Positions 34,924 to 43,750 of a stretch of DNA of 64,000 nt are shown one piece after another. The stretch's first letter is position 1, and the number at the start of each line of letters is the position of its first letter. Source of the DNA: Thermasporomyces composti (lineage in GTDB: Bacteria; Actinomycetota; Actinomycetes; Propionibacteriales; Actinopolymorphaceae). The notes beneath the pieces are model-generated. The model ran no database searches, was not told the origin of the DNA, and saw only the letters and a program-made list of their open reading frames with translations. Both the position numbers and the translations under genes were made by a program. Location: assembly GCF_003386795.1 (NCBI RefSeq), contig NZ_QTUC01000001.1:3472001-3536000 (forward strand), given 5' to 3'.

Positions 34924-35936
34924 GCGACGCGACGAGCGAGGTGCTTCTGCGAGCCCGCGGCTTGCGCGCGGCCTACAGCGTCGATGCCGGCGAGGTCGTC
35001 GCCGTCGACGACGTGTCGTTGGAGGTCCGCAAGGGCGAGGTGCTCGGTGTCGCGGGGGAGTCGGGCTGTGGCAAGTCGACCTTGGCGGCGGTCCTGTCGC
35101 TCACCGCGCGTCCGCCGCTGTTCGTCCAAGCGGGCGAGCTGGAGGTCGAGGGGCGACGGTTGGACCTCGGGCCGGACACGAGCCCTCCCCGTACCTGGCG
35201 CGGCGAGGTGGTGTCGCTGCTGCCGCAGGGAGCGATGAACTCCCTGAACCCGACGGTTCGCATCCGCGACTTCGTCGTCGACATCGTCCGCGCCCACCAG
35301 CCCAAGGCCAAGCGGGACGAGGCGATCGACCGCGCCCGCGAGCGTCTCGAGCAGCTCGACCTTCCTCGGCGCGTCCTGGACTGCTACCCGCACCAGCTGA
35401 GCGGTGGGATGAAGCAGCGGGTCGTGACGGTCGTCTCCGCGTTGCTGGACCCTCGCCTGCTCATCGCCGATGAGCCGACCTCGGCGCTGGACGTGTCGTC
35501 CCAGCGCGTCCTCATCGAGATGCTCAAGGAGATGCTCGCCCGCGACATCATCGGCAGCGTCATCTTCGTCACCCACGACCTGCCCGTGCTCAACACCATC
35601 GCCGACCGGATCGCCATCATGTACGCGGGGCAGATCGCGGAGGTAGGCGCCACCCGGGAGGTGATCGACCGGCCTCGCCACCCCTACAGCGCCGCGTTGC
35701 TGTCGTCGGTACTCGTGCCGGAGCCCGCGATTCGGCGGCGACGCGTCACGGGTATCCCCGGCTCGCCACCGAGCTTGCTCAACCCGCCGTCAGGTTGTCG
35801 GTTCCACCCGAGGTGCTCGCTGGCGTCGGAGACCTGCCGCACGGAGGCGCCACCGAGGGCGGGTGACGAGCGACGGTACTCGCGGTGCTGGTGGGCCAGC
35901 CGCCATCCGGACCAGACCGTGGAGGTGACGGCGTGA
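34920..35936 (+). CDS. ABC transporter ATP-binding protein, DppD type (second system)
   Basis: 338-residue ATPase: Walker A GESGCGKSTLAAVL, Q-loop SLLPQGAMNSLNP, signature LSGGMKQR, Walker B LLIADEPTSALD and H-loop FVTHDLPVLN. The C-terminus bears the Cys-rich oligopeptide-ATPase tail GCRFHPRCSLASETC. The GTG at 34920 overlaps the preceding stop. An earlier in-frame start at 34731 lies inside the permease gene and is rejected. Confidence 0.94.
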   Translation: MSDATSEVLLRARGLRAAYSVDAGEVVAVDDVSLEVRKGEVLGVAGESGCGKSTLAAVLSLTARPPLFVQAGELEVEGRRLDLGPDTSPPRTWRGEVVSLLPQGAMNSLNPTVRIRDFVVDIVRAHQPKAKRDEAIDRARERLEQLDLPRRVLDCYPHQLSGGMKQRVVTVVSALLDPRLLIADEPTSALDVSSQRVLIEMLKEMLARDIIGSVIFVTHDLPVLNTIADRIAIMYAGQIAEVGATREVIDRPRHPYSAALLSSVLVPEPAIRRRRVTGIPGSPPSLLNPPSGCRFHPRCSLASETCRTEAPPRAGDERRYSRCWWASRHPDQTVEVTA

Positions 35937-36760
35937 CCGCATCGAAAGAAGAGGTTCTCGACCGCCAGGTCGACGGCCGGCCGGCACCCCTGCTGGAGGC
36001 ACGCCACCTGACCCGGGTCTTCGGGCACGGCAAGACAGCTGTGCGTGCGGTCGACGACGTGTCCTTCACGCTGGGGCGGCAAGAGGTCGTGACGATCGTG
36101 GGGGAGAGCGGCAGTGGCAAGTCGACGTTGGCGCGGATGGTTCTCCGGCTGCTCGATCCGACGTCGGGAACGATCCACCTCGACGGAAGGGACGTGACGA
36201 GGCTGAGAGGGAAGGCGCTACGGACCTACTGGCAGGAGGTCCAAGCGGTCTTCCAGGACCCGTTCAGCTCCTTCAACCAGTTCTTCACCGTGCGTCGACT
36301 GCTCCGCAGGTCACTGCGGCTGACCGGCGCCACCACCGACGAGGCCGGCGAGGCGTTGATCGCGCAGGCGTTGGAGCATGTCGGCCTGACCCCGGCGGAG
36401 GTGCTCGACAAGTGGCCGCACCAGCTGTCCGGTGGTCAGCGGCAGCGAGTGATGATCGCCCGGGCGCTCATGTTGCGCCCCCGGCTCCTCGTCGCCGACG
36501 AGGCGACGTCCATGTTGGACGCGTCCCTGCGCGCCAACATCCTCAACGTGCTCACGGACGCGCGCCAGGCCTACGACATGACGATCCTGTTCATCACCCA
36601 CGACATCGGTCAGGCCTGCTACGTGAGCGACCGGGTGCTCGTCATGTGTCAAGGGAAGCTTGTCGAGCAGGGACCGGTAGACGAGGTGATCTTCAGTCCT
36701 CGGCACGACTACACCCGTCGTCTCTTGGCCGACGTGCCACGGCTCCACGCCGTCTCGTGA
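35933..36760 (+). CDS. ABC transporter ATP-binding protein, DppF type (second system)
   Basis: 275-residue partner ATPase: VGESGSGKSTLARMVLRLL, signature LSGGQRQR, Walker B LLVADEATSMLDAS (Ala replaces the usual Pro of DEP) and ITHDIGQACYVSD. It ends shortly after the ATPase core (HDYTRRLLADVP) and lacks the Cys-rich tail, as is normal for DppF. The GTG at 35933 overlaps the DppD stop (GTGA). Last gene of the operon. Confidence 0.93.
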   Translation: MTASKEEVLDRQVDGRPAPLLEARHLTRVFGHGKTAVRAVDDVSFTLGRQEVVTIVGESGSGKSTLARMVLRLLDPTSGTIHLDGRDVTRLRGKALRTYWQEVQAVFQDPFSSFNQFFTVRRLLRRSLRLTGATTDEAGEALIAQALEHVGLTPAEVLDKWPHQLSGGQRQRVMIARALMLRPRLLVADEATSMLDASLRANILNVLTDARQAYDMTILFITHDIGQACYVSDRVLVMCQGKLVEQGPVDEVIFSPRHDYTRRLLADVPRLHAVS

Positions 36761-36795
36761 GAGCGGCGTCGTCAGTGACGGCGGCCAGCCTGAGA

Positions 36796-36990
36796 CTAGC
36801 GGCCTGAGATCAGTGGCCTGGGATCAGGGAGGTCGTCGAGTCGGTGGGGGTTCTCCCGCAGGAACTCGGCCATATCTCGCTCACGAGCGCTGCTTCGGGC
36901 GTCGCGTCCTTCGCCTCGACACCACCACCGGGGAACACCCAGTACGGCGGAGTACGAGGGCGGACTCACTTGATGAGGAGCAAACTTCCC
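36796..36990 (-). pseudogene. decayed Nudix hydrolase gene
   Basis: On the minus strand PPYWVFPGGGVEAKDATPEAA, the start of a Nudix box, is readable at about 36950-36888, but the upstream codons LLIK run into an in-frame TGA. The box breaks off before the REVxEExG part. The C-terminal tail MAEFLRENPHRLDDLPDPR, typical of actinobacterial Nudix proteins, follows in a different frame and ends at TAG 36796-36798. The middle of the gene (about 60-80 residues) is missing. This is a clear remnant with a deletion, a frameshift and a stop. Confidence 0.7.
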
Positions 36991-37167
36991 CTGTGTGGGG
37001 GGACAGACGGTCGGCGGGCGGAAAGGAGGACATGGTGCCCCTGCCGGACACACCCCCATCGGTGTCGTCTTCGCCCGCTCCGCGGTCCGTGACCGCGCTG
37101 TGGTGAAGCGACCCTGCTCGGGATTTTGGTGGGACGGAAACTGGTCCCGCGCTCGCCTCCGCCGGCC

Positions 37168-37173
37168 TAGTCT
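37168..37173 (+). promoter_or_regulatory. -10 box (TAGTCT) of a leaderless transcript
   Basis: TAGTCT ends six bases before the GTG of murT; no ribosome binding site is present. Confidence 0.5.
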
Positions 37174-37179
37174 CACCTC

Positions 37180-38415
37180 GTGGGACTACCTCTGCGCGCC
37201 AGGGTGGCCACCTCGCTGTCACGGGGGATCGGGGCTTTGTCCCGTGCGACGGGTCGGGGCGACGGCTCCGTGATCGGAGGTCGGGTCGCGCTCCGACTCG
37301 ACCCCGACCTGCTGGCATCCCTTTCCGCCGGACGAGACGTGGTCCTGGTCTCGGCGACCAACGGCAAGACCACGACGACGCGGCTCACCGCGGCTGCGCT
37401 CGGCGTCCTTGGGCCGGTGGCCAGCAATACCTTCGGCGCGAACATGCCGGCCGGCCATGTCTCGGCGCTGGCACAGGCGGGACCCACGCCGTATGCGGTC
37501 CTCGAGGTCGACGAGCACTACCTGCCGCACGTGACCGCCGCGACCAAGCCGCGGGTGATCGCGCTGCTCAACCTCAGCCGCGACCAGCTCGACCGTGCCA
37601 AAGAGGTCGCGCTGCTGGCCGCGCTGTGGCGCGAGACGCTGCGCGAGCAGCGGGTCCACGTGGTCGCCAACGCCGACGACCCCATGGTGGTGTGGGCGGC
37701 GTCCGTCGTGGAGGACGTCTGCTGGGTGGCCGCGGGACAGCGCTGGCTCGACGACTCCTGGGTCTGCCCGGAGTGCGGTGGCGGGATCCGGCGTGAGGGA
37801 TCGCCGGGCGGTGCGGTGTGGGAGTGCGTCACCTGTGGGCTGCGCCGACCCGAGCCCCACTGGAGGCTCGACGGGGACACCGTCGTGGCGCCGGACGGCG
37901 CTCGCCACCGGATCGAGCTGCGACTCCCCGGGCGGGTCAACCGCGCCAACGCCGCGATCGCGCTCGCGGTGGCCGCGCACTTTGGTGTCCGTCCGACCGA
38001 CGCCGTGCCCCGGTTGGCCCAGATCCGGTCCGTCGCCGGCCGCTACACGCTGGTGGAGCGGGACGGGCGAGCCATCCGCCTGCTGCTCGCGAAGAACCCG
38101 GCGGGCTGGCTGGAGGCGTTCGAGATGGCCGATCCCACGACCACCTTGCTGTCCATCAACGCTCGCGCTCCGGACGGCTTCGACACCTCCTGGCTCTACG
38201 ACGTCGACTTCTCACCGCTGCGGGATCGGCCGGTGCTCATCACCGGCGAGCGCGCCTTCGACCTCGGCGTCCGGCTTGGGGTCAACGGTGTGCCGTTCAC
38301 GCACGTGCCGTCCTTCGCCGACGGGGTGGCGGCGACGCGAGGTCGGCGGTTGGAGGTCATCGCCAACTACACCGCCTTCCAGCAGATCAGAGCGGAGTTG
38401 GACCGTGTGGACTGA
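37180..38415 (+). CDS. murT: lipid II isoglutaminyl synthase, MurT subunit
   Basis: With GatD, amidates the alpha-carboxyl of D-Glu in the lipid II stem peptide. The 411-residue Mur-ligase-like protein has the ATP loop VSATNGKTTTTR (about 58-69) and a four-Cys zinc ribbon (Cys196, Cys199, Cys216, Cys219; CPECG and CVTCG) inserted in the central domain, as in known MurT. The C-terminal DUF1727 domain ends VIANYTAFQQIR. Translation is probably leaderless. The stop overlaps the gatD start region (gatD begins ten bases before the murT stop). Confidence 0.95.
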   Translation: MGLPLRARVATSLSRGIGALSRATGRGDGSVIGGRVALRLDPDLLASLSAGRDVVLVSATNGKTTTTRLTAAALGVLGPVASNTFGANMPAGHVSALAQAGPTPYAVLEVDEHYLPHVTAATKPRVIALLNLSRDQLDRAKEVALLAALWRETLREQRVHVVANADDPMVVWAASVVEDVCWVAAGQRWLDDSWVCPECGGGIRREGSPGGAVWECVTCGLRRPEPHWRLDGDTVVAPDGARHRIELRLPGRVNRANAAIALAVAAHFGVRPTDAVPRLAQIRSVAGRYTLVERDGRAIRLLLAKNPAGWLEAFEMADPTTTLLSINARAPDGFDTSWLYDVDFSPLRDRPVLITGERAFDLGVRLGVNGVPFTHVPSFADGVAATRGRRLEVIANYTAFQQIRAELDRVD

Positions 38416-39244
38416 GAGTGCGCTGCGCATCGTGTGGGTCTATCCGGACCTGCTGTCGACGTACGGTGACCGTGGCAACCTGCTCGTCCTCGCGCACCGC
38501 GCGGGGCAGCGAGGGCTCCCCGTCCAGACCGTGGAGGTGCGCTCCCACCAGCCGGTTCCGACGCAGGGCGACATCTACCTCCTCGCCGGCGGTGAGGACG
38601 CGCCGCAGGCGCGGGCGGCACGACGCCTGGCCGCCGACGGGGGACTGCGTCGAGCCGTGGACCGCGGCGCGGTCGTGTTCGCCGTCTGTGCGGGCTACCA
38701 GATCCTGGGTCGGTCCTTCGTCGCACAGGGACGCGAGTGCGCCGGTCTCGACCTGCTGGACGTGTCCTCGGACCGCGGCGCCTCCCGCGCCGTGGGCGAG
38801 TTGGCCGGCGAGGTCGACCCGACACTCGGTCTGCCGATGCTCAGCGGCTTCGAGAACCACGGTGGGCGCACGCACCTCGGCGCACAGGCGCGGCCGCTCG
38901 CCCGCGTGGTGGTGGGAGTGGGCAACGACGGCGAGACCGAGGGGGCCTGGAGCGGGCGGCTCCTCGGTACGTACGCTCACGGCCCGGCGCTGGCCCGCAA
39001 CCCCGATCTCGCCGACCTCCTGCTCGAGTGGGCGACCGGCCAAAGGCTGGCGCCGCTCGACGACGTCTGGTCGAGCCGACTCCGCGCGGAGCGGCTGGCT
39101 GCGGTGGGTGTGGCGGAGGTCGAGATCCCTGGCCCGCGGCGGCCGGAGCAGGTGTCGGCGTGGCGGTCGTCGTCCACGACGCCGCGAACGAGGCCGGCGG
39201 CCGGGCGGCGGCGCTGGCGCGCTGTGAGACGATCGCCCGCATGA
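38405..39244 (+). CDS. gatD: lipid II isoglutaminyl synthase, GatD glutaminase subunit
   Basis: Class I-like glutamine amidotransferase (cobyric-acid-synthase type) that releases ammonia for MurT. IVWVYPDLLSTYGDRGNLL opens the protein; catalytic Cys95 is in VFAVCAGYQILG and His192 in GTYAHGPALARNP. SGFENHGGRTHLG is a GatD-specific segment. The 279 residues are about 30 longer than usual because of an Arg/Ser/Pro-rich tail after residue 245. The GTG at 38405 lies within the last codons of murT, and the stop overlaps the ATG of the HAD gene (ATGA). Confidence 0.94.
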   Translation: MWTESALRIVWVYPDLLSTYGDRGNLLVLAHRAGQRGLPVQTVEVRSHQPVPTQGDIYLLAGGEDAPQARAARRLAADGGLRRAVDRGAVVFAVCAGYQILGRSFVAQGRECAGLDLLDVSSDRGASRAVGELAGEVDPTLGLPMLSGFENHGGRTHLGAQARPLARVVVGVGNDGETEGAWSGRLLGTYAHGPALARNPDLADLLLEWATGQRLAPLDDVWSSRLRAERLAAVGVAEVEIPGPRRPEQVSAWRSSSTTPRTRPAAGRRRWRAVRRSPA

Positions 39245-39954
39245 CCCCACCCACCCTCGTCCTGTGGGATATCGACCGGACGCTGGTCTACGTCGGCGAG
39301 GTGAGCCGCGAGATCTACGCGCGGGCGTTCCAGGAGGTGACCGGCCAGCCCTTGCGGACCTTCGCCGACATGACGGGCCGGACGGACAAGGCGATCCTCA
39401 CCGACACGCTGGCGATCAACGGCGTCGCGCTCCCCGAGGAGCGGTTCGAGCTGTTCTACGCCGCGCTCGCTCGGGCGGCCGAGGCGAGCCGGGAGCGGAT
39501 GCGCGAGCGAGGCCACCGGCTGCCTGGCGGAAAGGAGGCGATCGAGGCCCTGGCCCGTGCCGGTGCGGTCCAGACGGTGGTGACCGGCAACATCCGGCCC
39601 ACCGCGATCGTCAAGCTCGACGCGTTCGACCTGCTCGAGCACCTCGACGTCGAGGTCGGCGGCTATGGGTCGGACGACCGGGTGCGAGCCGCCCTGGTCC
39701 GCCGTGCTCGAGAGCGTGCCGAGGCTCGGTATGGGCGGGTGTTCGAGCGCGTGGTGGCCATCGGCGACACCCCGCACGACGTCCAGGCTGCCCGAGACGC
39801 GGGCGTCGGTGTGGTGGCCGTCGCGACCGGCCGGAGCGGACAGGACGAGCTGGTGGCGGCGGGAGCCGCGGTCGTGCTTCCCGACCTCACGGACACCGAG
39901 GCCGTCCTCGAGGCGATCGCCGCGTCGGCGACCACGAGCGAGGCCGCCCCATGA
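39241..39954 (+). CDS. HAD-superfamily phosphatase
   Basis: 237 residues. LVLWDIDRTLVYVGE is motif I with the nucleophile Asp (DID rather than DxDxT strictly), TVVTGN motif II and VVAIGDTPHDVQAARDAGV motif IV with metal-binding Asp. The cap domain lies between about residues 20 and 100. The family includes phosphoglycolate phosphatase, but the substrate is not predictable. It is translationally coupled to gatD and convergent with fahA. Confidence 0.88.
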   Translation: MTPPTLVLWDIDRTLVYVGEVSREIYARAFQEVTGQPLRTFADMTGRTDKAILTDTLAINGVALPEERFELFYAALARAAEASRERMRERGHRLPGGKEAIEALARAGAVQTVVTGNIRPTAIVKLDAFDLLEHLDVEVGGYGSDDRVRAALVRRARERAEARYGRVFERVVAIGDTPHDVQAARDAGVGVVAVATGRSGQDELVAAGAAVVLPDLTDTEAVLEAIAASATTSEAAP

Positions 39955-39978
39955 GGCCGGCACTCGGCCGGACGGGAG

Positions 39979-41190
39979 TCAGGCCGGATCCACCCTGCCG
40001 GTGACCTCACCGAACCCGAGCGTGAGACCGTCACCGACCGGCGCTGTCGCGCTGATCGTCACCTGGTCGCCGTCCTCCAGGTAGGAGCGCGTCGCCCCAC
40101 CTGCCAGCTTGAGCGGTTCCGTACCGTCGACGGTGAGCTCGGCGAGGCAGCCCCACTCGGTGGCGTCGGGCCCGGACACCGTTCCGGACGCCACCAGGTC
40201 GCCGGTCCGGAGCGTCGCCCCACAGGAGGTGAGGTGCGCCAGCATCTGGCCCGGTGTCCAGTACATCCGGGCGTAGCGAGGGCGGGAGATCACCTCTCCG
40301 TTGAGCTCCACACGCAGGCTGAGGTCGAGACCGAAGTCGTGGCTGCCGCGGAGGTAGGGCAGCGGCTCAGGGTCTTGCGCGGGTGGCGGGATCATCGCCG
40401 GCTCGAGGGCGTCGAGTGGAATCACCCACGGCGAGATGGACGTCAAGAACGACTTGCTGTTGAACGGCCCGAGGGGACGGTACTCCCAGGCCTGGATGTC
40501 CCGGGCCGACCAGTCGTTGACCAGCACGACGCCGAAGATGTGGTCCCGGGCGTCGTCGACCGAGAGGCGCTGGCCGGGCGTGGTCGGCGTGCCGATCACG
40601 AAGCCGACCTCGGCCTCGAAGTCCAGGCGCTCAGTGGGCCCGAAGACCGGTTCGGCCCGGCCGGGCACGCGGTACTGACCGGACGGACGTCGGACCGGCG
40701 TTCCCGACACGGCGACCGAGCCCGCCCGACTGTGGTAGGCGATGGGGAGGTGCCGCCAGTTGGGCGTCAAGGGCTGCTCGCCAGGCCGGATCAGTCGGCC
40801 CATGTTGGTGGCGTGGTGCTCGGAGGCGAAGAAGTCGACGAAGTCCGCCACCGTGAACGGCATGTGGAGCCGTACCTGGTCCATCGGGATGAGCAGCGGC
40901 TCCACCAGGTCCCGGTGTGACTCGTCGGTGAGGCGCTCGGTCAGCCAGTGGCGGACGGCGTGCCACGCGCGTCGACCCAAAGCCATGAACGGGTTCAACG
41001 AGGGCCCAGCGAAGACGCTGGCGAAGTCCGCCCACTCACTGGCCGCGAGCGGGGCGAGGTCGAGCACGTAGGAACCGATCGCGACACCGACGCGTGGATC
41101 TTCGCCGGCGTAGGAGAAGACGCAGTACGGAAGGTTCTGGACGGGGAACGGCGAGCCGTCCGGAACCGGGACCCAACTTTTCGCTGCCAC
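39979..41190 (-). CDS. fahA: fumarylacetoacetase
   Basis: Splits fumarylacetoacetate into fumarate and acetoacetate, the last step of tyrosine catabolism. The 403-residue protein has the N-terminal SH3-like domain (LPYCVFSYAGEDPRVGVAIG) and the catalytic domain with FFASEHHATNMG, LDFEAEVGFVIG (metal Glu residues), VLVNDWSARDIQAWEYRPLGPF and SPWVIPLDAL. The C-terminus has ASGTVSGPDATEWGCLAEL. The start is GTG, with GGAAGGA ahead. It follows a hypothetical gene by three bases on the same strand, so both are surely co-transcribed. Confidence 0.96.
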   Translation of the reverse strand: MAAKSWVPVPDGSPFPVQNLPYCVFSYAGEDPRVGVAIGSYVLDLAPLAASEWADFASVFAGPSLNPFMALGRRAWHAVRHWLTERLTDESHRDLVEPLLIPMDQVRLHMPFTVADFVDFFASEHHATNMGRLIRPGEQPLTPNWRHLPIAYHSRAGSVAVSGTPVRRPSGQYRVPGRAEPVFGPTERLDFEAEVGFVIGTPTTPGQRLSVDDARDHIFGVVLVNDWSARDIQAWEYRPLGPFNSKSFLTSISPWVIPLDALEPAMIPPPAQDPEPLPYLRGSHDFGLDLSLRVELNGEVISRPRYARMYWTPGQMLAHLTSCGATLRTGDLVASGTVSGPDATEWGCLAELTVDGTEPLKLAGGATRSYLEDGDQVTISATAPVGDGLTLGFGEVTGRVDPA

Positions 41191-41193
41191 AGG

Positions 41194-42060
41194 TCAATCC
41201 TTCCCGAATCGGGTCGCGACGAGGTCGCGGAGCGTCTCGGACACGCGGGGGGAACTACACGAGGTAACCCAGCGGCGAGTCGAACGGACGGCGGCGTGGT
41301 CGAGCTGTCGGAGCCGACTCACCACCGTCTCGGTATCCCGCTCCGCTACGAGCTGGGCGATGTCGTCGAGACCGGCGCCGTCGAGGGCGGCCCGCGTGGC
41401 GAGCAGGAGGTTGAGGATCCCGTGCCGTTCCCGACCTCCGGGGCCGGCCCGGCGGATCGCCGCGTCCAGTCCGGCGCACGTGAACGGCACCTCGCGGTCG
41501 AGACAGCCGAGGAGGAACGACGCGACGTCACGCTCCGGCAGACACTCCTCAGGTGACGCCAGCCGCAACGTCGCCAGGTACCCCGCCTCCGCGATCGCGT
41601 CGAGCGCACGCTGCCAGCCGTCCAACCACGGCACCTCGACGGCCACGGGTACGTCGTCGAGGGTGTCGACGTCGTCGAGGGCGAGGGCGACCCTGGTCAC
41701 GTTGCGGGCGAGGTCGATCTCGTCGCGCAGGCGCAGGTGGAGAGCTCGCACGGCGAGCCGCTCGGTCCGCGCCAGCCAGGTGAGCGCCGGCCGGATCGCG
41801 CCGGCACCGCCCGTGACGACGAGGCCGAGGGGAAGGGACTCCTGGTCAGTGAGCTGTTCACCGAGGACGGCGGGAAGCCCAGGCAGGCCGGAGTCGGGGC
41901 AGAGAACGCAGCGCAGGGCGTCTCCCAGTGGGTGCTGGCGGTGCCGTCGGTAGCCGACGACCGCCGCCGCGAGCGGCGTGTCGGAGGGCGGGACCGCCGC
42001 CGCGTCGTCGAGCAGGTCGGACAGGAGCGCGGGGAAGGCCTCGTCACGGTCGGTGTTCAT
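41194..42060 (-). CDS. hypothetical protein co-transcribed with fahA
   Basis: 288 residues, no recognised domain. It appears to be a soluble alpha/beta protein: LPLGLVVTGGAGAIRPAL, VTRVALALDDVDTLDD and VPVAVEVPWLDGWQRALDAI suggest alternating strands and helices reminiscent of a TIM-barrel-like or periplasmic-independent fold. It contains a CVLCPDSG pair of cysteines. It is transcribed ahead of fahA with a three-base gap, which points to a role in, or regulation of, aromatic catabolism (inference only). Confidence 0.75.
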   Translation of the reverse strand: MNTDRDEAFPALLSDLLDDAAAVPPSDTPLAAAVVGYRRHRQHPLGDALRCVLCPDSGLPGLPAVLGEQLTDQESLPLGLVVTGGAGAIRPALTWLARTERLAVRALHLRLRDEIDLARNVTRVALALDDVDTLDDVPVAVEVPWLDGWQRALDAIAEAGYLATLRLASPEECLPERDVASFLLGCLDREVPFTCAGLDAAIRRAGPGGRERHGILNLLLATRAALDGAGLDDIAQLVAERDTETVVSRLRQLDHAAVRSTRRWVTSCSSPRVSETLRDLVATRFGKD

Positions 42061-42129
42061 CCAGGCTCACTCTAGAGACCTCCGCCGATGAGCGTCGTGG
42101 TGCCTGGGGCGTCGTGGTCGTCTGCTTGG

Positions 42130-43638
42130 ATGTCCCACGTGAGCGGGGACGCCGGTGGGGTCGCGCGGCTGCGCGGGAGCGCAGCGCACCGCGTCTACAG
42201 CGTGGTCGTCTTCCTCATCCTGGCGTCGATCGACAACGTCGCGGCGGTGCTCGTGCCGCCGCTCTACGCGCCCATCGCCCGCGACCTGGCGGTGCCGGAG
42301 AGCGCGCTCGGCCTCGTCACCGCCGCCACCTTCCTCGTCGCCGCCATCGCGGCGGTCGGATGGGCGTACGTCGGTGACCGGACCCGTCGTAAGCCGGTGC
42401 TCCTGGTCGGCACGCTCGTGTGGGCGGTCGGCACGGCCGGCACCGCGGTCTCCGACACCTACGTCGCGTTCTTCGGGGCGCAGCTCGTCGCGGCGATCGG
42501 CCTGGGGGCAGTGGCCTCGGTGGGGTTCTCGGTCGTCAGTGACCTGATCTCACCCAAGCGGCGCGGCCTCGTCATGAGCTTCTGGGGGTTGTCGCAGGGC
42601 GCCGGCACGCTCGCGGGGACGCTGCTCGCCGGCCTCCTCGGCGCCAGCGACTGGCGTCGGCCCTTCGTCGTGCTGGCGATCGTCGGGCTCGTCGCGACGG
42701 TGGCGTACCTCCTCACCTACGACATCCCCCGCGGGCGGAGCGAGCCGGAGCTGGCGGCCGTCTTCGAGCACGGAGGGGAGTACGACCATCGAATCAGCCG
42801 CTCGGACCTGCCCGACATCCTGCGCCGCCGGACGAACGTCTGGTTGGTGCTCCAGGGCGTCACCGCCCAGTTCGTGTTCGGTTCCCTGGTGTGGCTGCCC
42901 CGGCTGTTCCAGGCCAAGGCCGAGCAGCAGGGCTACCCCGAGGAGACCGCGATCGTGGTCGGCAGCCTGTTCGCCACGCTGTTCCAGCTCGGCGGGATCA
43001 CGTCGATCCTCGGCGGGCTCGTGGGCGACCGGCTGCAGCGTCGCACGCCGCGAGGCCGCGCCTTGGTCGCGTCGATCGGCATCCTCGGTGGCATCCCGTT
43101 CTACGTCGTCCTGTTCTTCCTGCCGCTGCCGATCGACATCGGGGAGCCGGACGGCCTCGGCGCCGTCGTCGCGGCCGCTCTCACCAGCCTCGTGACCCAG
43201 CCCATGGTGGGCCTGAGCTTCCTCGCCGCGTTGCTCGCGCTCGCTCTCACCTCGGCGAACTCGCCGAACTGGTTCGCCTTGCTCGCTGACGTCAACCCAC
43301 CGGAGCATCGGGGAACCGTCTACAGCCTCGGGAACCTCGCCAACGGCGTCGGCCGCTCGGTGGGCAACGGCGTGGTCGGGTTGGTGTTCCGGACCCTCGA
43401 GAAAGGCGGAATACCGCCGCCGCTCAACTACGCGATCGGGCTCGCGGCGTTCCAGCTGTTCTTCGTGCCGACCGGCGTCATGTACTGGTTGGCGTCTCGA
43501 ACGAGTCCGCGGGACATCGAGTCGGTCCGACACACCCTGCGGGCCAGAGCCACGGCCGCGACGGCGGACGGTGTGCCGCCGACGTCCGGCACCACGGAAG
43601 GCTCGACACCCGACTCCGACCGGCGACGAGCGCGCTGA
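42130..43638 (+). CDS. MFS permease
   Basis: 502-residue transporter with about 12 hydrophobic segments. The N-terminal half has VPPLYAPIARDLAVPESALG and AYVGDRTRRKPVLLVG, the conserved loop between helices 2 and 3; GFSVVSDLISPKRRGLVMSFWGLSQG resembles Spinster-like and sugar-phosphate carriers. A long cytoplasmic loop (about 210-245) separates the halves. The start is uncertain: ATGs at 42088 and 42130 and a GTG at 42139 are all possible. It lies divergent from the fahA pair and just upstream of hmgA, so an aromatic acid is a possible substrate (inference). Confidence 0.85.
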   Translation: MSHVSGDAGGVARLRGSAAHRVYSVVVFLILASIDNVAAVLVPPLYAPIARDLAVPESALGLVTAATFLVAAIAAVGWAYVGDRTRRKPVLLVGTLVWAVGTAGTAVSDTYVAFFGAQLVAAIGLGAVASVGFSVVSDLISPKRRGLVMSFWGLSQGAGTLAGTLLAGLLGASDWRRPFVVLAIVGLVATVAYLLTYDIPRGRSEPELAAVFEHGGEYDHRISRSDLPDILRRRTNVWLVLQGVTAQFVFGSLVWLPRLFQAKAEQQGYPEETAIVVGSLFATLFQLGGITSILGGLVGDRLQRRTPRGRALVASIGILGGIPFYVVLFFLPLPIDIGEPDGLGAVVAAALTSLVTQPMVGLSFLAALLALALTSANSPNWFALLADVNPPEHRGTVYSLGNLANGVGRSVGNGVVGLVFRTLEKGGIPPPLNYAIGLAAFQLFFVPTGVMYWLASRTSPRDIESVRHTLRARATAATADGVPPTSGTTEGSTPDSDRRRAR

Positions 43639-43750
43639 ACCGTCGAGTCATCGACGCCGAGCGAGGTTTCATCGACCGCTGATCGGCGTACGGTCGAAGC
43701 GACACCAACGGTGTGTGGCCCTCGGCCACGCAAGGGAAGGGGGCGTCGCC

